Source: an uncultured Bacteroidales bacterium
GTDB lineage: Bacteria > Bacteroidota > Bacteroidia > Bacteroidales > Bacteroidaceae
DNA: 7,227 nt
Assembly (NCBI GenBank): GCA_945788445.1
Contig: CALZMA010000049.1
Location: 1-7,227, forward strand
Reading direction: 5' to 3'
The notes beneath the pieces were generated by a model, which was given only the letters and a program-made list of their open reading frames with translations, had not been told where the DNA came from and made no database searches. A program made the translations under genes and the position numbers. Shown here in pieces: positions 1 to 5,816 of this stretch. Positions within the stretch are counted from its first letter, which is position 1, and each line of letters opens with the position of its first letter.

Positions 1-2172
1 GCGGATGGAGATGCCGCGCAGGATGCTGATGGCATTCTCGCGGTTTTTCTTCTTCGCCTTCAGCGCTTCGAGCCGCTGCTTCTCTTCGGGGGTGAGCTCC
101 TTCTTGCGCTTCTTCTTTTCCAGCTCTTCACTTTCCTCGTATTCCTCATTGGTCAGCCCTTGGCTGTTGATGTCGATGTCCTTGGTATTGTGGGAAGCCT
201 TCGTGGCCCCGATGGTTTTCTTGAGGTCCTCGAAATCGCGGAGCGCGACTTCGTCGAGCTTGAGGAGTTCGTCGTTGTAGAGGCTGTTGTCTTCAAAGCC
301 GTTGTTCACCACGCGCTCGATGTAGATCCGCTTGAGCTGCTCCAGCATGCGGGGCACGTCGAAGGCTTTCATGCGGCTGCCCTCAATGCCAATGACGGGG
401 CAGAAGTTGAGGAAGTCGCCCATGGCCTTGCGGTCGCTTTCGGAGGTCTTTCCCGCCTTGGCGGAGATTTTGGCGGTTTCGGCCAGGACGCGGAGGGTGC
501 GGTCGGGGGCGAAGTCGAACACGTAGCAATGTGCTTTCATGCGGCCGTTGATGGTGGCGGGCGTCTGCACGCGGAAGATGGTTTGCATGTAGGTGCTGGC
601 CCCCGTGGCGAAGCCGCCAGAAAGCATGAATACGGCCGTCCATGCCTTGACGCTGACGCCTGCGGTGAGGCGTCCGCAGGAGAGCGTGATGGTGCGTGTT
701 TGCTCGGGGTCGTGGCCGATGGCCTGCTGCACGGCGGTGAGGGCGTCGCGGCTTTCCTCCTCACGGGTGCCGTCGCCCGCGACATTAACCACCTGGAAGT
801 GCTGGAACACGGGGTGACGGTCGAGCATCTCTTTCAGTGCCTTGGCGGCGGCTACGCCGGGCAGCATCCAAAGGGTGTGGCGGAAGATGTGGCGGTTGGT
901 TTCGTTGGCGTAGGGGTAGCAACTGTCTGCGTCTTCCTTGGAGAGCAGGTTGAGGAAGGCCCACACGTCGCGTTCGTGCTTGAAAGTGCCTTCGTGGCCG
1001 ACGCGGAAAAACTCGGTGAAGTTGAAGGCGATGTCTTCGTCGATGTAGTCGTGCAGGAGGCGGCCCAGGTCGTAGGTGTAGATGTGCATCTGGGGCAGGC
1101 CCGCGTAGGGGTTGGGGTCGCCGAAGTGGATTTTGTCCCACTCGGCCTTGGCGCGCTGCTCCATGACGTAGTCCCAGGTGTAGATTTCTTCCTCCTTGTA
1201 GCCGTCGAGGAGGTTAAAGGGTGTGCCCGAGAGGTGCAACACCTTCGTGGCTGGCTTGACGAGTTCGGCCATGACGGCTTGGCCGAGTTCGGTCTTCGTG
1301 CCTTCGTGGGCTTCGTCCACGATGATGAAGTCCCACGGAGTGGAGAACACGGCGTCGTTCTTGTCGAAATGACCGCCCACGAGTTCGGAGCCGCGCAGGT
1401 CCTGCATGGAGGCGAAGTAGACGTAGTGTAGCCCATCCCGCTGCGCCCGATTCTCGAGGAGGTCGTGGGGCTCGCCGTTGTGCTTCGAACCGTAGGCATA
1501 GTGCGGACTGTCGTAGAAGATTTTGCCGAAATCTTCAAACCATCCTGCGTCCACGACAGGGCGGTGGGTGAGGATGAGGGTGCGGCGGAAGCGTTGCTCC
1601 TTGACTACCTGTAAGGCGGAGAGCGTCTTTCCGAAACGCATCTTGGCATTCCAGAGCATCTGCGTGCTGCCCTTGGCGAACTGTTTCTGGGTCTTGTCGA
1701 TGGCTTCGCGCTGCTCGGGGCGGAATATTATGGGGTCGCGGCCGATGGCGATTTCAGCCGCCGTGAGCGATGCCTTGCCCGCTTTCACCGCAGCAATGGC
1801 GCGCTTGACGGTTTCGAGGTCGGTGAGAAACCATTCGTTGGCCCTGCCGTCGCAGGCGAAAGCCTTGCGCTGGATCCCCGAACGGAGGAGCACATTGTGG
1901 ACTTCCTTGTCGTTGAAGGAGCAGACGCGCTTGTCGCGCACATAGAGGGTGAGCTCGGTGTAGAGCAGTTCGTAGCTGATGCCCGCGGTCTGTGTGTACT
2001 GGTTGATGCGCTCGCGTGCTGCTTGGTTGAGCTGCTTGCAGCCGGGGGCAAGGCCGAAGATGTTTTCCTCGCTGCAGGTGGTCTCGCCAATCTTCAGGCA
2101 GCCGCGGTGTGCCTCATCGGGGATGCGGAACACATAGATGAGTTTGGGCTTGAGGGATGATTCAAACTGCAT
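1..2172 (-). CDS. GIY-YIG nuclease / SF2 DEAH helicase fusion, restriction-type (3' end outside window)
   Basis: Seen: an uninterrupted frame of 724 residues with no stop before the left edge. Residues 11-32 (LIYVF...LKIGETT) look like the GIY-YIG core of the T5orf172/MUG113 type. They are followed by candidate catalytic residues R53/R55 and E90 (KEVHN) and the typical closing EWF at 113-115. A helicase core follows: Q154 (FRPEQ), a Walker A-like NAKMRFGKT with K182, DEAH at 286-289, SGTP at 315-318, GVSV at 505-508, and a motif VI-like YMQTIFRVQTP at 528-538. Residues about 670-710 are rich in Glu and Lys and are probably a helical linker, so another domain likely follows. Family knowledge: such proteins are ATP-driven DNA translocases with a fused nuclease, found in restriction systems. 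Inferred role: the restriction/translocation subunit working with the methylase-like protein upstream. The start is the ATG 6 bases after that gene's TGA, which suggests translational coupling; no clear Shine-Dalgarno sequence is present. The family is fairly sure; the precise RM type is not. Confidence 0.88.
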   Translation of the reverse strand, partial: MQFESSLKPKLIYVFRIPDEAHRGCLKIGETTCSEENIFGLAPGCKQLNQAARERINQYTQTAGISYELLYTELTLYVRDKRVCSFNDKEVHNVLLRSGIQRKAFACDGRANEWFLTDLETVKRAIAAVKAGKASLTAAEIAIGRDPIIFRPEQREAIDKTQKQFAKGSTQMLWNAKMRFGKTLSALQVVKEQRFRRTLILTHRPVVDAGWFEDFGKIFYDSPHYAYGSKHNGEPHDLLENRAQRDGLHYVYFASMQDLRGSELVGGHFDKNDAVFSTPWDFIIVDEAHEGTKTELGQAVMAELVKPATKVLHLSGTPFNLLDGYKEEEIYTWDYVMEQRAKAEWDKIHFGDPNPYAGLPQMHIYTYDLGRLLHDYIDEDIAFNFTEFFRVGHEGTFKHERDVWAFLNLLSKEDADSCYPYANETNRHIFRHTLWMLPGVAAAKALKEMLDRHPVFQHFQVVNVAGDGTREEESRDALTAVQQAIGHDPEQTRTITLSCGRLTAGVSVKAWTAVFMLSGGFATGASTYMQTIFRVQTPATINGRMKAHCYVFDFAPDRTLRVLAETAKISAKAGKTSESDRKAMGDFLNFCPVIGIEGSRMKAFDVPRMLEQLKRIYIERVVNNGFEDNSLYNDELLKLDEVALRDFEDLKKTIGATKASHNTKDIDINSQGLTNEEYEESEELEKKKRKKELTPEEKQRLEALKAKKKNRENAISILRGISIR

Positions 2173-2178
2173 GGGCTT

Positions 2179-3210
2179 TCACTGCTTGATGAGGTCGATG
2201 TACCGGATTTTCTTTTCTCTCTTCCGCGGCTGGGGGTAGTCGTCGCCCCAGTCTTTGATGAGGCAATAGGTGCCGTTGTGTCTGCGGATGTCCCCGCCAT
2301 TGCATCCTTCGCAAATCTCCATTTCTTCTTCTGTATCTCCAAATAGGTTGGTGCTGCGCTTTACCCTGCTGGCGCAGGAACCGGGGACTACGCCCTTGAG
2401 ACCATCCATTTGCCATACGTTCCACGATATGATGTAGGCCATGAAGTGGATGGATTTGGCTTGGGGCATTTTGCCGAACTTGGCCAGATAGTATTCGATG
2501 AAGGAGACGAGCATGGCCTCGCGCGCCAAAAGGAGGCTGTCGCCCTGCCACTCGTAGGCGTAGATGTGGCGATAAGCAGACTGGGCTGCCTTGAGCCATT
2601 CGGTGGAGGTGTGTACGTTTTCGCTGACGACGCGCAGCTTGCGATCGAGCAGGCCGATGCGCTCGGGAAGGGGGATGAACTGGCCCGTCGTGGTGTCGTA
2701 GCGGCTCACGATGTAGGGGGCTTCGCCGCAGGTAATTTCGAGGCGGGTGCTGTGGATGTAGTCGCACCAGTTTTTTCCTTCGGGGAAGGTAATGGGGCCT
2801 TGGGTCGTTCGCCAGGTGTGTCTGCCGTCTTCGAGGGTCACTTCTTCGTTGAATACGCCGCTGCGGCCAAACCAGGCTTCGTCGATGAGGTTGTTCTGGG
2901 CGTTGCAGACCCACGAGGGGGTGAAGACTTCTGCCATCTCTCGTGAGCGGGCGGTCTGTGTGTGCTTTTGCTTTTTGACGCGGGGCATCACCACGTGGCC
3001 TCGCTCGCCAGTGATGAGTCCGGGCAGTATGGGGTCGTGGTAGCCGTAGCCTGCACCGAGTTCTGTATAGTCATCAGTGGCCCAGAAAATGTTATTCTGG
3101 ACTTCGGGGGTGCTCCGCGTGTGGTCTTTCAGCAGGCAGGTTAGTATGTCGGGCGAAAGCGACTGCAGGGTGTCTTCCAGTATATCGGCTTCGTTGAAGG
3201 ATGGGTACAT
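2179..3210 (-). CDS. DNA methyltransferase-like 'restriction subunit M' lacking NPPY motif
   Basis: A 343-residue protein. Seen: residues 89-103 (SREMAEVFTPSWVCN) resemble motif X of N6-adenine methyltransferases, which binds S-adenosylmethionine. LEITCGEAPY at 157-166 sits where motif I (normally DPACGSG-like) belongs. YAYEWQGDSLLLARE near 217-231 resembles motif II, which holds the ribose-binding acidic residue. No NPPY/DPPY catalytic motif is present. The C-terminus instead has a CEGC pair (300, 303) with C316, possibly metal-binding, and a basic tail. Family knowledge: similar Bacteroidota proteins are usually named restriction endonuclease subunit M. Inferred: half of a split methylase, or a degenerate SAM-binding/specificity subunit, for the nuclease-helicase gene 6 bases downstream. 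An in-frame ATG at 3237 would add 9 residues; 3210 is preferred because the extension (RAYPRNPP) looks untranslated. It has its own Bacteroidota-type promoter about 110 bases upstream. Confidence 0.82.
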   Translation of the reverse strand: MYPSFNEADILEDTLQSLSPDILTCLLKDHTRSTPEVQNNIFWATDDYTELGAGYGYHDPILPGLITGERGHVVMPRVKKQKHTQTARSREMAEVFTPSWVCNAQNNLIDEAWFGRSGVFNEEVTLEDGRHTWRTTQGPITFPEGKNWCDYIHSTRLEITCGEAPYIVSRYDTTTGQFIPLPERIGLLDRKLRVVSENVHTSTEWLKAAQSAYRHIYAYEWQGDSLLLAREAMLVSFIEYYLAKFGKMPQAKSIHFMAYIISWNVWQMDGLKGVVPGSCASRVKRSTNLFGDTEEEMEICEGCNGGDIRRHNGTYCLIKDWGDDYPQPRKREKKIRYIDLIKQ

Positions 3211-3323
3211 AGGTGGGTTACGTGGGTATGCCCGCACTCGGCGTGCAGTCCTGAGATAGGCAGATTACGTGCCTCTATGTGTGGCGGGAGTGGGTAGGAA
3301 AGCTGCACCTTTTGTATAATGGG

Positions 3324-3354
3324 CAAAAGTAGGCTCTTTGTTTTACGTAACCAA
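3324..3354 (-). promoter_or_regulatory. Bacteroidota-type promoter of the RM-like operon
   Basis: Read on the minus strand, TACTTTTG (3331 down to 3324) matches the Bacteroidota -7 consensus TAnnTTTG exactly, and a TTG (3354-3352) lies 20 bases upstream, the expected -33 spacing. Transcription would start near 3317-3320, giving a leader of about 110 bases before the ATG at 3210. The spacer contains the palindrome TTACGTAA (3343-3350), a possible operator. It lies immediately downstream of the dapA terminator, so the operon appears to be transcribed independently. Confidence 0.72.
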
Positions 3355-3368
3355 GCGTTTACAGCATA

Positions 3369-3378
3369 TTTGCGCAAA
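3369..3378. repeat. Perfect 10-bp palindrome TTTGCGCAAA
   Basis: TTTGCGCAAA reads identically on both strands. It lies between the T-tract of the dapA terminator, which it overlaps by three bases, and the -33 element of the RM-operon promoter, about 15 bases away. Its position would suit a regulator-binding site, but a chance palindrome extended by the terminator's T-run is just as possible. Confidence 0.35.
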
Positions 3379-3406
3379 AGAAAACCGCCGGCTGGTGGGC
3401 CGGCGG
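3376..3406 (-). terminator. Intrinsic terminator of the pheS-dapA operon
   Basis: A perfect 8-bp GC-only stem (CCGCCGGC at 3385-3392 and GCCGGCGG at 3399-3406) with a 6-base loop. On the minus strand it is followed at once by TTTTCTTTT (3384-3376), the usual form of a Rho-independent terminator. On the plus strand no T-run follows, so it acts for leftward transcription, about 160 bases after the dapA stop. It insulates the RM-like operon from housekeeping transcription. Confidence 0.85.
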
Positions 3407-3432
3407 CGGAACGGGGGAGTGTGTGCAAAGCA

Positions 3433-3487
3433 GAGGCCCGAAGGGCTGGCCTTCAGCGCAAAACGCGCCGGGTCAGCCCTTCGGGCC
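3433..3487. repeat. Large inverted repeat, 15-bp perfect arms, nested hairpin
   Basis: AGGCCCGAAGGGCTG (3433-3447) is exactly complementary to CAGCCCTTCGGGCCT (3473-3487) across a 25-base loop, and the loop contains its own small GCGC/GCGC hairpin. Each arm can also fold on itself (GCCC with GGGC), so the element can switch between one long stem and three small ones. It lies 78 bases beyond the dapA stop, before the true terminator. Neither side has a T-run, so it is not a standard terminator. It could stabilise the dapA mRNA 3' end or be a REP-like repeat; the function is unknown. Confidence 0.7.
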
Positions 3488-3564
3488 TTCAGGTTGAACT
3501 TTTGATGGAATGTTCGTGGGCATGTTTGGCAGGGGGATGCAAGGGACTCTGCTTTCGGTGCGCC

Positions 3565-4539
3565 TTAGCAACCGCCGCAGAGCTGTTTCAGCAATTCGTC
3601 CTGCTGCTTCAGTTCCTCGCTGGTTTCTTCGCGGGCGGGGACAAGGGGGAGGCGGAGCACGTTGGCAATCTTGCCCTGTACGGCGAGGAGCGCCTTGATG
3701 CCGGCGGGGTTTCCGTCTGCCGTCATCAACTTGTAGACCTTGCTGAGTAGGCGGTGTGCCTTGAGGGCTTCGCCGAAGTCGCCGGCGAGCGCCGTGTGGA
3801 CCATGCGGCCGAAGGCGGCGGGGTAGGCGTTGGCCACTACGGAGATGACACCCTGTGCGCCCAGCGTGAAGAGTTCGAGCGAGATGGCGTCGTCGCCGCT
3901 GAGCACGTCGAAGCCTTCCGGGGCGTGTTCCACGATTTCCTCAATCTGTGCGATGTTGCCCGAAGCCTCCTTGATGGCTACCACATTGGGGCATTCCTGT
4001 GCAATGCGGAGTGTGGTTTCGGCAGCGAGGTTTACCCCCGTGCGTCCCGGCACATTGTAGAGCACCACAGGCAGCGGACTGGCTTCGGCCACCGCCTGGA
4101 AGTGGCGGAAGAGGCCCTCCTGCGTCGGCTTGTTGTAGTAGGGCGTCACGATGAGCACGGCTTCGAAGCCTTCGAGGTCCTCCGTCTGGAGATACTCGAT
4201 GACCTGCGCCGTGTTGTTGCCCCCGGCTCCGAGCATGAGAGGCAGTCGTCCGGCGTTGGCCTGCTTCACCGTGCGGATTACGGCGCGCTTCTCTTCGGCC
4301 GTGAGGCAGGGCGTTTCGGCCGTCGTGCCGAGCACGCAGAGGAAGTCCGTGCCATTCTCGATTTGGAAGCGGACCAGTTCGGCCAGGGCTTCGTGGTCCA
4401 CGCTACCGTCGCTGTGGAATGGTGTGACCAAGGCCACGCCCAAGCCGCGGAAGGGATGCCTTTCGGGGGCAGGCTCCTGTTCGCACAGGTCCATTTCCAA
4501 GGGGTCGTTGAAGTTCTCAAAGACGTTGTCTCTGTTCAT
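3565..4539 (-). CDS. dapA: 4-hydroxy-tetrahydrodipicolinate synthase (dihydrodipicolinate synthase)
   Basis: This cytoplasmic enzyme condenses pyruvate with aspartate semialdehyde, the first committed step to diaminopimelate and lysine. Seen: FRGLGVALVTPF opens the TIM barrel at about residue 30. The substrate-binding GTTAET has the two Thr at 72 and 73. YNVPGRT carries Tyr161 and Arg166, and AIKEASG carries the Schiff-base lysine Lys190. GDD (215-217) and GVISVVAN (230-237) are also as expected. From the ATG at 4539 the protein has 324 residues, about 27 more than usual, all in an acidic N-terminal tail. An internal ATG at 4494 would give 309. A further upstream ATG at 4608 would overlap pheS and is unlikely. 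No Shine-Dalgarno sequence discriminates between starts. The gene follows pheS by 46 bases with no promoter box between them, so it is probably cotranscribed, and it ends before the terminator at 3376-3406. Confidence 0.96.
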   Translation of the reverse strand: MNRDNVFENFNDPLEMDLCEQEPAPERHPFRGLGVALVTPFHSDGSVDHEALAELVRFQIENGTDFLCVLGTTAETPCLTAEEKRAVIRTVKQANAGRLPLMLGAGGNNTAQVIEYLQTEDLEGFEAVLIVTPYYNKPTQEGLFRHFQAVAEASPLPVVLYNVPGRTGVNLAAETTLRIAQECPNVVAIKEASGNIAQIEEIVEHAPEGFDVLSGDDAISLELFTLGAQGVISVVANAYPAAFGRMVHTALAGDFGEALKAHRLLSKVYKLMTADGNPAGIKALLAVQGKIANVLRLPLVPAREETSEELKQQDELLKQLCGGC

Positions 4540-4585
4540 GATGGAGTAGGTGGGTGTTTGGGTTAATAGAGAATGTGCAGGCGGC

Positions 4586-5608
4586 TTAGTTGGCAGCCAT
4601 GAATTCATCGAGGAAGCGTACGTCGTTTTCGGAGAAGAGGCGGAGGTCCTTCACCTGGTACTTGAGGTTCGTGATGCGCTCCACGCCCATGCCGAAGGCG
4701 TAGCCCTTGTAGACCTTGCTGTCGATGCCGTTGGCTTCGAGCACGTTGGGGTCCACCATGCCGCAGCCGAGAATTTCCACCCACCCCGTGTGCTTGCAGA
4801 AGGAGCAGCCCTTGCCGCCGCAGATGTTGCAGGAGATGTCCATTTCGGCGCTGGGCTCGGTGAAGGGGAAGTAGGAGGGGCGCAGGCGGATTTTCGTTTC
4901 GGGGCCGAACATCTCGCGGGCGAAGGTGAGGAGCACCTGCTTGAGGTCGGTGAAGCTCACGTCCTTGTCGATGTAGAGGCCTTCCACCTGGTGGAAGAAG
5001 CAGTGGGCGCGGGCCGAAATGGCCTCGTTGCGGTACACGCGGCCCGGGCAGATGACGCGGATGGGCGGTTCGGCGTGCTCCATCACGCGGCTCTGTACGG
5101 AGCTGGTGTGGGTGCGGAGCACGATGTCGGGATGCTGTTCTACGAAGAAAGTGTCCTGCATGTCGCGGGCGGGGTGGTCTTCGGCGAAGTTCATGGAGGA
5201 GAACACGTGCCAGTCGTCTTCCACCTCGGGACCGTCGGCCATGCTGAAGCCGAGGCGCGAGAAGATGTCGATGATTTCGTTCTTGACGATGGAGAGCGGG
5301 TGGCGCGTGCCGAGGGAAACGGGGTAGGGCGTACGCGTCAGGTCGAGGTCGGAGTGGTCGTCTTCCTGCGTGGCGAGGGCCTCGCGGAGTTCGGCCAATT
5401 TGTTCTGGAGAGCAGACTTGAGTTCGTTGAGCTGAATGCCGATGGCGCGCTTCTCTTCGGCGGGAACATCGCGGAAGGCGGCCATGAGTTCGTTTACGAT
5501 ACCCTTCTTGCTCAAATATTTAATGCGGAGGTTTTCCAGTTCGGCGGCATCGTTGGCCTGAAGGCCCGATACCTCGCCGAGCAGTTGTGCGATTTTTTCT
5601 TTCAACAT
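4586..5608 (-). CDS. pheS: Phenylalanine--tRNA ligase alpha subunit
   Basis: Catalytic subunit of the (alpha-beta)2 enzyme that charges tRNA-Phe in the cytoplasm. It has 340 residues, the normal length. Seen: an N-terminal helical, charged tRNA-binding coiled coil (about 1-85), HPARDMQDTF at 145-154, class II motif 2 (CPGRVYRNE at 187-195), HQVEG at 206-210, FPFTEPSAEMDI at 247-258, and motif 3 GYAFGMGVERI at 302-312. Between the last two motifs is a C-x2-C-x4-C-x2-C cluster (Cys260, 263, 268, 271), a likely zinc-binding insertion found in many bacterial PheS proteins. The start is the ATG at 5608 (MLKEKIAQLL); upstream in-frame sequence to 5743 crosses the promoter and is not PheS-like. The beta subunit gene (pheT) is not adjacent: dapA follows instead. 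I saw no phenylalanine-rich leader peptide or T-box in the short leader. Confidence 0.97.
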   Translation of the reverse strand: MLKEKIAQLLGEVSGLQANDAAELENLRIKYLSKKGIVNELMAAFRDVPAEEKRAIGIQLNELKSALQNKLAELREALATQEDDHSDLDLTRTPYPVSLGTRHPLSIVKNEIIDIFSRLGFSMADGPEVEDDWHVFSSMNFAEDHPARDMQDTFFVEQHPDIVLRTHTSSVQSRVMEHAEPPIRVICPGRVYRNEAISARAHCFFHQVEGLYIDKDVSFTDLKQVLLTFAREMFGPETKIRLRPSYFPFTEPSAEMDISCNICGGKGCSFCKHTGWVEILGCGMVDPNVLEANGIDSKVYKGYAFGMGVERITNLKYQVKDLRLFSENDVRFLDEFMAAN

Positions 5609-5663
5609 AGTTTGGAGCGTTAAAACTGTGCCCGAACGGACAGGTTTTCCTTTAGTTTGGTCG

Positions 5664-5671
5664 CAAAGATA
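5664..5671 (-). promoter_or_regulatory. Probable -7 box of the pheS-dapA promoter
   Basis: On the minus strand the bases read TATCTTTG, an exact TAnnTTTG match 55 bases upstream of the pheS ATG, giving a leader of about 50 bases. At the expected -33 distance I see only a weak TTCC, so the assignment rests on the -7 element and its position in the divergent intergenic region. Confidence 0.6.
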
Positions 5672-5800
5672 GTGCAAACCGAAGAGAAAGGGAAGGTTTG
5701 GCAAAGAGTTTTTGAAGAAAACGGGCTTTTGGGGGCTTTCCAAGCGGGGAAGAGGTGGCGTATCGCGGGCGAGAAGGTGGTGTTTTCAAAATAAATCTCC

Positions 5801-5808
5801 TATATTTG
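5801..5808 (+). promoter_or_regulatory. -7 box of the lipid kinase promoter
   Basis: TATATTTG is an exact TAnnTTTG match on the plus strand, preceded by an A/T-rich tract (5783-5796). The -33 region near 5777-5782 (GTGGTG) is a poor match. The box ends only 8 bases before the ATG at 5817, so transcription would begin within a few bases of the start codon. Confidence 0.65.
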
Positions 5809-5816
5809 CCGCCGTA

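Larger units (their letters stand above)
3211..3564. other. 354-base non-coding region between RM-like operon and dapA
   Basis: I see no credible gene here; frames that stay open across it cover a terminator and a promoter and have low-complexity, unlike-protein composition. From right to left (the direction of transcription of both flanking operons) it holds the dapA 3' untranslated region, a large inverted repeat (3433-3487), an intrinsic terminator (3376-3406), a TTTGCGCAAA palindrome (3369-3378), the RM-operon promoter (3324-3354), and a leader of roughly 110 bases ending at the start codon at 3210. TTACGT occurs three times (3218, 3265, 3343). No tRNA, attachment site or insertion-sequence end was recognised. 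Confidence 0.75.

Noticed and set aside
160..1431. 423-codon open frame on the plus strand opposite the helicase gene
   Set aside because: It is the exact codon-register antisense of a real gene with intact helicase motifs. Its Val/Ala/Gly/His-rich composition reflects complementary high-GC codons, and no recognisable domain or promoter is present.
2179..2181. Possible frameshift linking the methylase-like gene to the helicase gene
   Set aside because: The first protein ends in a clean TGA, and the next ATG lies 6 bases later with an intact N-terminal domain. This is ordinary operon spacing, not a broken fusion.
3311..3320. TTTGTATAAT, a sigma70-like -10 on the plus strand
   Set aside because: No plus-strand gene follows, and in Bacteroidota the working element is TAnnTTTG, found on the opposite strand here.
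3141..3428. 95-codon minus-strand frame crossing the RM promoter region
   Set aside because: It runs through the terminator hairpin and the TAnnTTTG promoter and overlaps the methylase-like gene in another frame. Its composition is not protein-like.
3433..3497. Possible integron attC-like site (GTTGAAC after the inverted repeat)
   Set aside because: GTTGAAC fits GTTRRRY, but no matching RYYYAAC is found on the other side, the stem is perfect rather than bulged, and there is no integrase or cassette array.
4550..5623. 357-codon open frame on the plus strand opposite pheS
   Set aside because: It is an antisense shadow of pheS, whose identity is beyond doubt. It has the same Val/Glu/Gly/Ala bias as the other shadows and no family resemblance.
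5620..5645. Small hairpin in the pheS leader (CTGT...ACAG with TTCG-like loop)
   Set aside because: Only a few pairs with a bulge, no T-run and no Phe-codon leader peptide, so it does not support an attenuator or T-box.
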